From Bryum argenteum (taxonomy: Eukaryota; Streptophyta; Bryopsida; Bryales; Bryaceae), in the NCBI GenBank assembly GCA_037043015.1, contig CM073324.1:6841013-6905012 (forward strand): DNA of 64,000 bases, read 5' to 3'. This document shows positions 1-10,553 of this stretch, piece by piece. Under the pieces are notes generated by a model, which worked only from the letters and a program-made list of their open reading frames with translations, was not told the origin of the DNA and did no database searches. Position 1 is the first letter of the stretch. Each line of letters starts with the position of its first letter. The position numbers were made by a program, and so were the translations under genes.

Positions 1-1174
1 AATGTTTCTTCTTCTTTATGAGCTCTTCCTCATAATCGACCTGATCTGATGCAACCAGAGCTGGGAGAACATTCGTCGCCTCCTCTTGGATCTTCTTTTT
101 TGCATCCTTGATTACCTCTATGTCATGTTGGAGTTCAACACACTTTGCCCGTTCGTATGACAAAGCATGAAACAAATATTCATAATCCTCAAAAGCCTTG
201 TTCAACAACTTCATCCACGAATCATCGTTTTCATTCGGGCGTTTCGCTTTGAAGACTACTTGAACTTCCTTCTCCAGCTCTACTTCTTCATTTCCTTCTC
301 TTTCTGGCTGTTCAATCGTTTCCATTGGATATTCTAGAGTCCCATCCTCTACGCTAACATTTGTTTGAGGAGAGGCGCTCATAATGGGCCGAACTATAAC
401 TTCGGGTGTTCGCAAAGTACAAGCACCAAACATTGCTTCAACCTCCATGTATTCAATGCCATCTGCTTCTCCTTCTGTTCGTAGGTCCTCGATGTGCTTC
501 ACAGGTGCATCAATCACATCCAAATCTTGCACGCTTGTTTCACCCACATGAAAGTGTTCAACGCCACCAATAGAACCTTCTACAAGAGGAGTATGATGCT
601 CCCTCTCCTTAACCTCTTCTTCATCAGAATTAGGATTTACCCAAACATACACATCATCAGCATCCCCATCTTTCCGATGCCTTGCTGCCGTAAGTCCTTC
701 TCGTGGGTTTTTTCATCAATGGGGCTCTTGGAATATCTTGCTTGGTTGGAAGGAAGAATTGAGGCGATTTTTTCATTGAGCTCCAATCCACCACTTTCTC
801 CAATATTACCTCTGCATACACCATTTGAGCAATATGATACGAAACCTCGTTCTTGGTGACATTCTTGCCTTTATAAAGGAACCTCCACACTTCAATACAT
901 CGTTGCACGAATTTGTCATGCTTACAATAGTGCGGTTGCGGCATTTAATTTCAAGTGCGTCTCATGTCGAAAGTGTGGAAACAACTTGGCGATGTGGCAC
1001 CAAAGCGATGTAATTCTTCATCATGTTGTCCGACTCCACACACCCTCTTCGGTCTCCCACCCCGGAAAAGCGCGTTGAGTGGCATCTTGGAGAATACGGT
1101 GATTCCTCTTCTGTTTTTCCTCTCTTCTTGCGTCGCTCCCCAAGTACTATTTTACGTTCCGCAATTGTAGTCAT
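1..1174 (-). pseudogene. GWE-domain coiled-coil protein, decayed and cut by the window edge
   Basis: I do not recognise this family by name; it recurs five times in the window. I call its N-terminal block the GWE domain after a conserved Gly-Trp-Glu. The start is the ATG at 1174, followed by a basic stretch as in the copy at 7324. On the minus strand the core pieces GWETEEGVW, WCHIAKLFP and QRCIEVW...NEVSYHIAQMVYAE are all present, but in different frames, with breaks near 1030, near 935 and at a six-base A run (708-713). From about 705 to the window edge one frame is open. It encodes an acidic linker followed by a Lys/Glu-rich coiled coil ending in LIKKKKH at the edge. Function is unknown. 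The 3' end lies outside the window, so a RING finger as in the 7324 copy cannot be checked. I infer a decayed copy, but homopolymer assembly errors could explain part of the damage. Confidence 0.6.
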
Positions 1175-1355
1175 TGTTACCTCCGATCACGGAAATGCCG
1201 CTATGATGTGATGTTAGATACAAAACACCAAAAATGGTGCGATCCACGTTGGCCTCCAATCGAGCAAGCAAGTGGCAACTTTGAGTCGACACCGGACAAT
1301 GCGCAATTCCACGGCACGTGGGATCGAAAAGTGACGACTACGGCCAATTACGATT

Positions 1356-1363
1356 GTATTTAA
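1356..1363 (-). promoter_or_regulatory. TATA-like box for the gene starting at 1174
   Basis: TTAAATAC on the minus strand sits at the gene-proximal edge of GC array A1, about 180 bp upstream of the ATG at 1174. The position matches clear TATA boxes at 7452, 7787, 17471, 29481 and 33195. As a motif alone it is weak. Confidence 0.4.
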
Positions 1364-1373
1364 CCTCCTGTGG

Positions 1374-1558
1374 CGGGCGACCGGCGGTGTCCCGCGACAT
1401 CGTTAGGGCGACCGCCCGGTCCAGTGTTTCTTGCAAGACTCGCTCGGGGCGACCGCCGGTCAGTGCAGCAGACCTCTCGGCGACCGCCGCGTGCGGCTTG
1501 AAGAGTTTCGATCCGGCCTCGGCGGAGCGCCAGGCGACCGGCACTCTGCAGGCGACTT
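1374..1558. repeat. GC-rich array A1 (GCGACCGCCGGTC type)
   Basis: About five degenerate copies of GCGACCGCCGGTC spaced 35-45 bp apart in otherwise AT-rich DNA. The core GACCG-C-CGGTC is an 11-bp palindrome around a central base. The array lies directly upstream of the TATA-like box of the minus-strand gene at 1174. Nine such arrays occur in the window; seven lie immediately upstream of a gene start. Confidence 0.7.
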
Positions 1559-2865
1559 CGCGAGAGCTCCCGCTCTTTTTCTTGGATCCTCTTTATGCAA
1601 TATTCAAATTTTGAATTAACCGATTCAAGCATCTCCCCATTCCCCCTTCAATCCCCCTCATCCCCCTCATCCCCCTCATTCCCTCTCATTCCCACTCACT
1701 TCTTCCTATATCTCATTCCCAATTGAAAATGATTCTTATGGTCATGGGCATTTTGCCAAGAGCGGTGACCATGATACATGAAAAATGATTTTATTCTCAT
1801 TGGATACTCTTGTGGTGTAATATGGATTTAGATCGATACAAGTTTAATCACAATTTACAAAATTATAATTTTCAACATTCTCAGAATTCTCAACATAAAA
1901 TACTCATCAAATATTGGTTCCAAAAGTACGCTCAGTAATGGGTTGATAAGAATGTCCGCAAATCATTAGTCTTCTTCTCTTCAAATATTTACCTTTATAT
2001 ACTGGTCACTCATTTTTTCTCCAAACATATAATATGTCATGATATATCACCTTTTAATTTGGTAAGCAACTATTTCTCTTAGTGCTTTCTAGGGTATATG
2101 CACTAATTCCATTCACTTAATTGTATTTCAAGACCTTATTATTTGAGTTGCCAAAATTTTCAAATTCCTCCCCCCACTCAATTTAACCAATTTCATAATG
2201 TTATGAGCCCATAAACTCATTGCAAGGATAATCTATCAGTCGGATATTATATACGGAGATCTTATAATATATTAAAGGCTCCACTGATATAAAAAGAAAC
2301 TAGAAATTGTTCTAGAATGTGATGTTAAAATATGAGGTGCAGTTTTGGTACAGAAATGGTATCTTATTTAGATGCTAGGAATTGACTACCTAGGATTACA
2401 TGCTAAGATTGTAGGTATTGAATCGTTAGATTCATTAAAGTGTTTTCATGCATTGAAGAGGCTGATGCTCTATAAATGATTTCACATTTTATCAATTATT
2501 ATAACTGATTAGGCACGATATGACTTCTTAAAATATACACCATACAAAATAATATATACCATTCATGCCTACAAAGAGGACGAAAAACTCTCACCCCATC
2601 CTTCCTCCCATTCATTATTATCCATTTACACATCTCTTGTCCATTTCTTAGGAATTGAATGATCATAAAATGGGAATTATGGGACCCACGATCCGAAATT
2701 CCTACCCTATGCATACATTCCTAATTTTTAAATTAATACATTATAAACTAAAGGGCTCTTTTATTCCTCCCCCATCCAATATTCATCCTCATCTCATGAT
2801 TCTCATCCTCGTAGGAGCTGCTATGAAACCTGATGCCCTCGCATTCAACATAAAGAGGTGAAATA
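1559..2865. other. AT-rich intergenic stretch
   Basis: No coding signal on either strand. It holds a short tandem of about four copies of TCCCCCTCA (about 1648-1690) followed by AT-rich sequence without recognisable features. Confidence 0.5.
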
Positions 2866-3092
2866 GGGCGACCGCTGATTCAGCTCATGGGCGAACGTCA
2901 GTTGCTAGGGCGATCGGCGGTCCAGCTTTGGGCGAACGTCGGTCGCTAGGGCGACCGCCGGTCCAGTTCATGGGCGACCGCCGGTCCAGTTCATGGGCGA
3001 ACGTCGGTCGCTGGGGCGATCGGCGGTCCAGATAGGGCGATAGCTGGACCAGCGGGCGACCGGCGGTGGACATTTTGTAGACCGCCGGTCGC
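2866..3092. repeat. GC-rich array A2
   Basis: Eight or so copies of GGGCGACCGCCGGTCCAG and its variant GGGCGAACGTCGGTCG at 25-30 bp spacing. It ends about 145 bp before the ATG at 3238, the same geometry as the other gene-linked arrays. No clear TATA box follows it. The right edge carries the reverse-complement form, so the block is partly inverted. Confidence 0.7.
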
Positions 3093-3237
3093 CTTATCAC
3101 TGTGCTTAGGAACGCGACGGGTAGTCCATTTTCACACTTTGCGAGTTCCTCCTTTTCGGGCATTGACTAGTATCGACTTCAGAGTTGCTGCTTGCTTGCT
3201 CGTAGAGGGACTTTGCGTATTTCTACGAATTTTTCTT

Positions 3238-4563
3238 ATGGAGGCACTACCCGTTGTAGCGGGCACATCCATGGTGCGCCATGAGCGAGGTCGGATTGCG
3301 AAGAAGCGCAGAGCTATCTTGAAGAATCCAAAGTTAGTAGCGTTTAGAGGATGGGAGGAAGAGAGGGGGCCGTGGTCTTTTGCCATATGTGAGAAATATG
3401 TGGAGAGGTGCCACATCAACAAGCTCTTTCCTCTACATTGGCACAATATTCATCGGCACAAGAATGAAGCTAACCTCCGAGAGTGCCATCATTACGATTT
3501 CAAAGCGAGATGCATCTATGCTTGGCATATGATATACGGTAACAACCATATTTTTAAATATGAGGTTCCCTACTTTTTGGCACAAATGGCATATGCGGAA
3601 ATGATTCTCGGGAAGAACGTGCATTGGTGGACGCATCCACGTTTGCCTGTACAAGAGAAGACCGAACCAATAGAGGTTGGAGAGACATCAAAGACTATTG
3701 AAGGAGATGGAATTGGAACGGTACCTATGAGTCCTAAGGCCGACGCGGAATTTTACACAGCAGGGTCTTCTTCTGAATCCTCGGAGGATGAACACACACA
3801 CGAATACGAGCTCGATGAACCAACTGGTCCTCCAATGCATTGGATTGAAGGAATATCCTTTGAGGTAAATCTATTCCGAAAAGTGGGTGGAAGATTATCC
3901 AAAGCCATGGATACTTTGATCATTTTGCACAATTTAAGTATAGGAAAAGGCATGGAATTGGATTTAGTACTGCAGAATAGAAAGGAATTGGAAGCCCTCA
4001 AAGAAAGAGCCCTTTCTACACCATACGATGTACAAGAAGAATGTCGGGAGGTTTTCGAAAAAGCTCTAGACTGCATAGCTGACATGGAGACCATGCTTGT
4101 GCAACGAAAAGAGGCTAAGAAGAAGTTTTTCGAGAAGAAAAATTCAAACAGCCTTTCCATAGAAGACTACGTAGAGTTCTGGACAGCTAAACATAATTAC
4201 CTGGAAGGGGTCCTAGCTGAGAGGAGGGATAAGTTGACGGATATTGAAGAATCTATTGCTCTAGAGGTAGATAAAGAGATGCTACGCATTCGGGATTTGG
4301 CATTAGCGGGTAAGTATGGCAAGACTCCAGAGGAAGTTGACAAATTAAAGAGGCTGGTGAAATGGTGTGAAGACCAGAATGTAAAACTCGCAAAGCAACT
4401 ACGTGTAGCGGAGGAGAATGCTCGATTTGAGGACGCATGGGCAGAGTGGGCTCATCGTAAAAGTAACGCAAAAGATGACATCAACATAAACGCAATCGAC
4501 GTTGATTTGGAACCGCAACGATCACTTTTTTCAAAGGGCAAGGAAAAAGTTGAAGATTCTTGA
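3238..4563 (+). CDS. GWE-domain coiled-coil protein
   Basis: Intact 441-residue ORF. I chose the ATG at 3238 as the first ATG in the frame; the frame extends upstream to 3139 without one. After a basic segment (KKRRAILKN, about residues 22-30) comes the GWE domain: AFRGWEEE, then CHINKLFPLHWHNIHR, then a Cys/His-containing stretch, then EVPYFLAQMAYAEMILGK (ending near residue 140). A Ser/Glu-rich acidic linker (about 175-200) leads into a long charged alpha-helical region (about 230-420) with heptad-like Leu spacing. No RING finger follows, unlike the 7324 copy, so this may be a shorter paralogue. It is the only uninterrupted member of the family here. Array A2 lies upstream. Biochemical role unknown; a scaffold or DNA- or RNA-associated role would be guesswork. 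Confidence 0.7.
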   Translation: MEALPVVAGTSMVRHERGRIAKKRRAILKNPKLVAFRGWEEERGPWSFAICEKYVERCHINKLFPLHWHNIHRHKNEANLRECHHYDFKARCIYAWHMIYGNNHIFKYEVPYFLAQMAYAEMILGKNVHWWTHPRLPVQEKTEPIEVGETSKTIEGDGIGTVPMSPKADAEFYTAGSSSESSEDEHTHEYELDEPTGPPMHWIEGISFEVNLFRKVGGRLSKAMDTLIILHNLSIGKGMELDLVLQNRKELEALKERALSTPYDVQEECREVFEKALDCIADMETMLVQRKEAKKKFFEKKNSNSLSIEDYVEFWTAKHNYLEGVLAERRDKLTDIEESIALEVDKEMLRIRDLALAGKYGKTPEEVDKLKRLVKWCEDQNVKLAKQLRVAEENARFEDAWAEWAHRKSNAKDDININAIDVDLEPQRSLFSKGKEKVEDS

Positions 4564-4997
4564 CGTAGAGGCGATGGACTTACAACCCCAACATTCACCA
4601 AACGATATTTGATTTACGTTATTTAGGTGTAGGGAAAGTGTACGTAATTTCTTCTATGTACTCTTTCGCATACTCTTTATATATGGAAGTTTGTTTTTAC
4701 CTTTCATCATGCGTAAGTACATGTTTGTGCATTGGTACAAGGGGTTGGGCGGGTTATATGGACTATGAAGATGTAAGATACAATAAAAGCTGACAAAGTA
4801 CAATCGATAGACCACAAGCAAAGGAGCGAACCAAATACATACCATTGATTTAATCGATGCAAAAAGTAGTACAATAGGAAATGAGATACATTGTTGCGCA
4901 AAAAGCTACCACTCGATAATACTATAATGAAATATAGTCCTATATAGCTAAAACCATACGCTATGCTCGAGTGTATGGATTCACAATATCGTAATTA
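4564..4997. other. Convergent intergenic stretch
   Basis: Lies between the 3' ends of two convergent GWE genes. AT-rich; no convincing ORF, repeat or terminator structure seen. Confidence 0.5.
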
Positions 4998-7324
4998 TCA
5001 TTCACTAGGCTGAGGGTTGGAGCATTCTCCAACAAGAAGTTTGCGCTTTGCACGAGTTCGATTGAATGGACCATCTGCATTTAAGATCAGATCTAAAACT
5101 CTAGAGTCTTTCAAGTATTGCAAAGTCCTTCTTGTGAGGGGACTATGTACATCCAGTAAATAGTCTAGAGCTTGAAACTGGTATCGTGGCCCCCAAGTAG
5201 ACTCAGCATATTGACACTCTTCCAAATCTTCCATGGAGGCACGACCTTCACCGTCGGTTACTCTCTTCCCATATTGATTCCATCGATGTCACATTGGATG
5301 GGGCCCCCACTTGAATGTATTAGAGCTCACATCAAAATAGCCTCCAAGGCATTGGAAGAAGAACATCCGATTACCGTCATGCTGTGGACCGTGTCTGGCA
5401 AGTATTGGAGCAACTCTTAGAATCTCGTTTGGGTCAGTCTCCCAATTCAATTGGGAGCTAGGAGTACTCTTCTCGAGATCATGTTCACCTCTACGCCAAC
5501 TCCAAATAAGGTCTTTACCCCAGAATCGAACCTCGTCAGTAGTCTCAGCATTGTGTTCCCAAGAAGGCGGCATATAAGTTCTTAGATTGAACATCTCGTA
5601 GAACCGCTCGTGAAAAGGCGCTTTGCATATAGCACAACGACTTTGAGTCAAACAATGAACTAAAAGACACTGCGGATGATACATATGGACACAAGAGCCT
5701 AAAGCCCATCCACCCTCAGGTCCAAATGGATTTAGGCATATGGGACACGTAGAGTGATCCAATACAAACTGCGGAGGGTTGGGCCACAATAATGTCCTGG
5801 ATTCTACATCAACATGTGCCGACATGTGGTGTTTGAAATTCCACCCGGCCTTGCTCCAATCTACAACCTCTGTAGAAGTGTCATCTTGCATCTTGATGTC
5901 CATCATAGGAAGATTATCAAACAATGTATCCACACTCGGCCACGAGGTCATACCGAACTTTCGCCGACCAGCTCCACTAGTAAAATTCTTATCGATCTTC
6001 TCCAGCTCCGCTGCAACTTGTCTCCCTCTATCCACCGGAAGTATACATGCCACCTTCCAATGGTAGTAAGTGGCAGACAACTGCTCCAAACGGGCTTGCA
6101 GTTGTAGCTTTTCCTTTAATAAGGAGTTGTATCCATCAGACGACATAAAAGGGGGATTACGAATAGGGGAAACAGGTAAAAGATAAAGAATCTTGAGAAT
6201 CACATCGTACATCTTCTTCTCGTTCGAGGCCCGACATATTAACAACACATGGCCGAGCTTTCACAGACGGGCGCAATGTAGGGCGTTGCGGTGACATTTC
6301 TCCAAATGCCAAGTCCTCTCAGAAGGTTGAAGACAACTCTATCAACATCCGCCATGTCAGATTTCTCTACATCTCCACAAATGTTACGTGCGTGAGATAG
6401 TTCTTGCATCTTCTCGCGCATGCGTGCATATTCCACGGAAAGCTGCTCCCCTTCTTTCACCTTCTCCTCATACATTGCTCGTGTTTTTTCGAGATCCGCT
6501 TCCAATCTTGCTATGACGTCGTCTTTACTCTTCAGAAGAGCTTTGAGATCAGAAGATGAGTCAAGTTCTTCCAATGGTAAGATGCAAGTACCATGGGGCT
6601 CTACTACAGGTGGATGATTACTTGCTATTGGAGGGCGAGAGCCACCTATTTTAGGAACGCGGCCAGGTAAATTACGACGATGATCCGCATCAATCACAAC
6701 GCTGGCGGGAGGAAGAGGTTGTCGAACTTGACGCACCGCCTTACGAGGCCGCGAACCATCCGAGTCATCGTCCTCTTCCGATGTAGCACTATGATAGGCA
6801 TCCTCTTCCATAGCCTTGGTAATAGACCTCATCACCGCCATGCCACCATTAGGAGCGTCAGGGAATCTTAGAATGCCTGTCGGAGTGTCACTCGTTGAAG
6901 GTCGTGTTACATGCTTCCCCTCTTTGACAGTTGTCCAATCCACTCGTTTACCAAGCTCGGCGTATACTCCACGAGCAAGAAACAATGGAACCTCGTTGCG
7001 CTCCACACATGGCATGCCATACAGGACTTGGTAAACCTCAATGCATCGTTGCTTGAAGTTTGGACATTCGCAAAACTTAAGATTTGCCTTGTTGGTGCGC
7101 CGGTGAAAATGGTGACGAGACAGAGGGAATTTCTTGTCAATGTGACACCATTCAATGAACGATTCGCAAGTGGCCATCGTCCACATATCTGGTTCATCTT
7201 CCCAACCTCTGAAGGCAAGCTTATTTGGATTTAGAAGCACGTGTAATCTTTTCCGTTGTGGAGCGCCCTTCCTCTTCCTCTTCTTGTCGTTCTCTTCCTT
7301 CCGAAGTTGCCCGAGAGTAGCCAT
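4998..7324 (-). CDS. GWE-domain, coiled-coil, RING-H2 protein (probable ubiquitin ligase)
   Basis: Start chosen at the ATG at 7324 (MATLGQLRKEE), followed by a KKRKRKG basic patch. Block 1 (7324-6239) holds the GWE domain (AFRGWEDEPDMW, CHIDKKFPL, NEVPLFLARGVYAEL), an acidic Ser/Asp stretch and a coiled coil. Block 2 (6248-5289) holds more helix and a RING-H2 finger: CPIC, 16 residues, CVHMYHPQC, then CAIC, the Cys3-His2-Cys3 zinc ligand order of E3 ubiquitin ligases. Block 3 (5234-4998) is a helical tail. The blocks are in different frames. A one-base shift near 6250 fits the first break and one near 5260 the second; introns are possible, but I see no convincing splice pair. The RING strongly suggests E2 binding; substrates are unknown. 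It is divergent with the kinase-like gene at 7973 across array A3. Confidence 0.65.
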
Positions 7325-7451
7325 GGATGAAATAGCCAAAAATGGCAAATAGTTATTACCTACCCCGCACGAGCATGTAGCCAATTCAATGGATGTAAGA
7401 CAACGCGCTAGGCCAATAAACCCAAATAACAAGTTTAGGTACGATGGGGGA

Positions 7452-7458
7452 ATATATA
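7452..7458 (-). promoter_or_regulatory. TATA box of the GWE/RING gene
   Basis: ATATATT/AATATAT at the left edge of array A3, about 128 bp upstream of the ATG at 7324 on the minus strand. Paired with the TATA box at 7787 for the opposite gene. Confidence 0.55.
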
Positions 7459-7462
7459 CGCG

Positions 7463-7780
7463 GGGGCGACCAGAAATCCAAGGCGACCGGCGGTCCAGAT
7501 AGAGGTATCGCGTTGCGTGGCGACCGCCGGTCCAGTGAGAGCGCGACCGCCGGTGCAGCTAATCGCGACAGCGGGAGGCAGGGCGACCGCCGATGCAGCT
7601 GTTCGCGACAGCGGGACGTAGGGCGACCGCCGGTGCAGCTGTTCGCGACAGCGGGACGCAGGGCGACCGCCGGTCCAGCTGTCGCGACTGCGGGACGTAG
7701 GGCGACCGCCGGTGCAGCTGTCGCGACAGCGGGACCTGGGGCGACCGCCGGTGGGCGACTGTAGGGCGACCGCCGGTCTC
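7463..7780. repeat. GC-rich array A3 between divergent genes
   Basis: Tandem units of about 40 bp, each with GGGCGACCGCCGGT followed by GCAGCTG and TCGCGACAGCGGGA; unit starts at 7581, 7621, 7661 and about 7700 show the period. It fills most of the 649 bp between the divergent starts at 7324 and 7973, with a TATA box on each flank. Long ORFs across it are translations of the repeat and not genes. Confidence 0.8.
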
Positions 7781-7786
7781 CAAGGA

Positions 7787-7794
7787 TATATAAA
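7787..7794 (+). promoter_or_regulatory. TATA box of the kinase-like gene
   Basis: A perfect TATATAAA within 10 bp of the right edge of array A3 and 186 bp upstream of the ATG at 7973. Confidence 0.7.
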
Positions 7795-7972
7795 CCCCAA
7801 CGCGCGGGTTTGATATTACTTTTCCCCAAACCGCTACCGAATTCTCCTCCGCCCTGTGTCCTTGCTCGTCTTAATGATGCGCACTGCCGGGTCGTCTGAG
7901 GAATTTTTGGGGTTTGGTGCACATTGATAGCAGGGGGGATATTTTTTGCCGGTTTTTTCAAGAAATTCAACG

Positions 7973-8938
7973 ATGACTAAATCCAAAAAGCACGGGAAGG
8001 GACAACGAGCATGGGATCTGGATGCCCCCGAAACATTTGCACCGGACCTTGGAGGGGAACAACCTAGTGGAAGTGGAGGCCATAAGAGGAAGAGGAGACA
8101 CCCAAAAGAAGAAAGACCCGGATTCCCAACAACAGATTATACTAAGTTTGCGGAAAAAGCATGCATGGATTGGTATGAGGAAACGGAGGCTCAATTCCTA
8201 GAGCACAACTACCTCAGGAATGTTAGCACGGGCAAAGAGAGACTGAAGAAGAAATTGGCGGCCGTAATTTTGAAGGCCATGGAGGAAACGGATAAATACC
8301 AAGATGTGGATTATCATTCGCAGTACGCGTTGTGGATGGATAATACAGTTGAACAATGCATCTTCAATGTAAAGGAGTTGTGGAAGAAGCGATTTGGAAC
8401 GAGGCGTCTAACACAAGAGGAGGACCAGTTTAAACGCAAGATGGATTGGTGGCAACACACAATCCAAAAGCTTAGCAAGAATAAAACCCGAGGGAAGTCA
8501 TGGGAAAAAACCGCTTTGCTCGCCACATTTGAACGAGACACAGGGTCGGGGGTGGTGTGGATTCCTCAAGACGCTACGATAGAAGCTCTATCGAGGCCGC
8601 AATATGGAGGAGGCCATGGGTGTGCGGAAGGTGAAGATACTTGGAGTAGACCACGTTCCGAAAAATGTCGAGTTTGCGACAAAAGCTTCCAAGAATATGA
8701 ATCTTGAGAAGAGGAGGATAGAGACTGCTGCAGAAGCTCTTGTATGTCCTTTGAATCATCCAGGAATTATCAAGTTTTGGGCGTTGCATACAAGGACCTT
8801 CGAAGCTTACTCATATTGGTGGAATGGGGGATCACTACACGAGATGTTGAAGTTGGATGAGAAGGTCGGGGACAAACATCTTCACTGGTCGAAAGTGAAG
8901 GAAGTTCCGAGTCTCACTCTAGAGGAGGCTTTCAGATT
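7973..8938 (+). pseudogene. Kinase-like protein, truncated by a retrotransposon
   Basis: ATG at 7973 (MTKSKKHGKGQ). The first frame (7973-8707) gives a basic N-terminus and a helical region of about 180 residues matching that of the kinase at 33030-31470. Near 8620 the frame shifts. Across the shift there is a glycine-rich loop (QYGGGHG), then in the second frame FATKASK with the candidate ATP-binding Lys, then HPGIIKFWALH and YSYWWNGGSL, which align with HPGVIRFIAIH and YTYWWNGGTI of the second copy. The coding sequence stops at 8938, where an LTR begins, before the catalytic loop. I infer a broken protein kinase gene. It shares array A3 as a divergent promoter region with the GWE/RING gene. 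Confidence 0.65.
8934..8938. repeat. Candidate target duplication AGATT, left copy
   Basis: AGATT immediately precedes the 5' LTR; AGATT also follows the 3' LTR at 35861-35865, one base after the LTR end. Ty3/gypsy elements usually make 5-bp duplications. The kinase frame does not resume on the right, so this is tentative. Confidence 0.4.
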
Positions 8939-9222
8939 TATCATGGGCCAAGGCCTCGTTGATAAGCTCGGATGTTCACTCGCTATTAATTTTATAAATA
9001 GAACTTCGGCAGTAGAGCTAAAGTATAGCCTCCGCAGTAGAGCTAAAGTATAGCCTCGGCAGTAGAGCTAAAGTATAGCCTCGGCAGTAGAGCTAAAGTA
9101 TAGCCTCGGCAGTTGAGCCAAGAAGTTAGTATATAAGGGAATCTTATTCATTGTAAACCTAAGTCTTGGATCAATATATTTCTTTTGTAGTTTTTGCTTG
9201 TTTTGACAGCTAGACTCTTACA
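8939..9222 (+). mobile_element. 5' LTR of chromovirus-type Ty3/gypsy element
   Basis: Nearly identical to 35626-35859 apart from tandem-repeat number. It starts TATCATGGGCC (TGTCATGGGCC in the other copy) and ends in CTTACA, fitting TG..CA LTR ends with one mutated base. It contains a TATATAAG box near 9131 and poly(A)-signal-like AT-rich sequence, and carries a 25-bp tandem repeat (9006-9118). Confidence 0.75.
9006..9118 (+). repeat. 25-bp tandem repeat inside the LTR
   Basis: Four full copies of CGGCAGTAGAGCTAAAGTAT plus AGCCT, and a partial fifth, upstream of the LTR TATA box. The partner LTR has two copies, so the 50-bp length difference between the LTRs is explained by this array. It sits where a U3 enhancer would be. 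Confidence 0.8.
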
Positions 9223-9670
9223 TAATCCAAGACTTCTCTTGATTTTCTGAAGGGCTTCATCCTCCCTTGTTTTTTCAAACGACAAAAGTAGGACATTGAT
9301 TAGATTGAGGAACTTATCCACCCTCGTGGTAGTGATTGAAGATAGCCACGAACCGGGACGCATTTGAAGGCTTTGCGAAGCTGAAGAGTTGATTGAGAGG
9401 TGTTGCTTTTTGAGATGGAGAACGCCCGGATGATCGATGATGAGATCTTGCAGCGATGAGAGGCGAGCGCAAGGAGAAATTACGGCGGAAGACTATCAAC
9501 GGAGATCGTGAGGTTGCGCACACAACTTCAAGCTTCTCGTGGGTGAAGTTGGCTATCGAGCGATTGGTTGCACAACAATGATCGCGGTGGTTCCAAAGCA
9601 ATGGACAATTCACGAGTTTAGGAGGTCCGTCTTCATCGCGAGATGATGCCGCAATCGATGCGAAAATAAT

Positions 9671-10553
9671 ATGGAGGAACCGCCGTCGCATTGCGCAAGC
9701 GATTGCGATATTTCAAAGTTTGACGGAGTCGCAAGGGCTACCCGATATGGAAGGTCGAAAGCGGATAACAAGCTTGAATTGATGGAGTCATGCTTGGTAC
9801 ACCTCAAGATCAAGCCGCATACTTGTTTTCGAGGATGGACGCGAAGGCGCGATGATGGTAGTATCTTTCTACCAAAATCAACGTGGTTGCAATGCGGCGA
9901 CTTTTTATTCAACATCTTGACGTTTACATCGACCGAATCGGCCGCAAGGCATTGAATCGGCTTCAAGCAATGAAGCGGGGTAGGGAGTCATTCGCAACAT
10001 TCTTGCCCAAGTTTGAGAAGGAGCTTGGTGAGAGTCAACTTACCATGGTTCCGGATATGGTGAAGATAGGATATCTTCGCGGTGCTCTCAACTCGAGAGA
10101 TGCAACGTGCGATGATTGGACCCGTGACGTACATCGATTATGGTATGTTTGTCCAAGCTTTGTTGGCGGTCGGCTCTCAACTTGATTGCTTGCAATATCA
10201 GAAGGGTTGTGCAGCTCCGATCGCGACATCAAATCGCGTATGGCGAGATGGAGATGAGATGGATTGGATGCCTACAATCCAAATAAGCAAGCTTCGAGAC
10301 GTCGACTTTGGAGGAACAACAACGGTGTCGCCAAGAGGGACGCTGTTTTTTATGTTTGAAGCGAGGCCACCGTGCAAATGAATGTTCATCCAAGCAAGGT
10401 GAAGGCAATGAGAAGAAGAAGAAAGAGAGCGCGGACAAAACTTCGATAGTGCGCGCAGTGAGAAAGAAGAGCAATGTCAAGACAGAGGAGGTCAAAGAGA
10501 TGGAGAGTTGTGACTCTGATGTAGAGTCGGAAAACGAGCAGCTTCCGGCATAA
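9671..10553 (+). pseudogene. Gag remnant with CCHC zinc knuckle
   Basis: Three overlapping frames cover a gag-like helical region, then at 10308-10553 a basic nucleocapsid segment with the CX2CX4HX4C zinc knuckle CFLCLKRGHRANEC followed by Lys-rich and Glu-rich tails. Frameshifts separate the parts. Confidence 0.6.

Noticed and set aside
7463-7780. Regularly spaced repeats resembling a CRISPR array
   Set aside because: Units are head-to-tail tandem repeats without unique spacers, in a eukaryotic context with no cas genes.
7386-7970. Long minus-strand and plus-strand frames across array A3, and likewise across A4 (17085-17447), A7 (29025-29514), A8 (33140-33739) and A9 (53535-53993)
   Set aside because: They are translations of GC-rich tandem repeats in several frames at once (Arg, Pro, Gly and Ala words); stops are rare there because of base composition.
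8939-9053. Apparent continuation of the kinase frame (LVDKLGCSLAINFINR resembles a kinase segment)
   Set aside because: The same sequence opens the second LTR at 35626, where no kinase precedes it; it is LTR sequence and the resemblance is weak.
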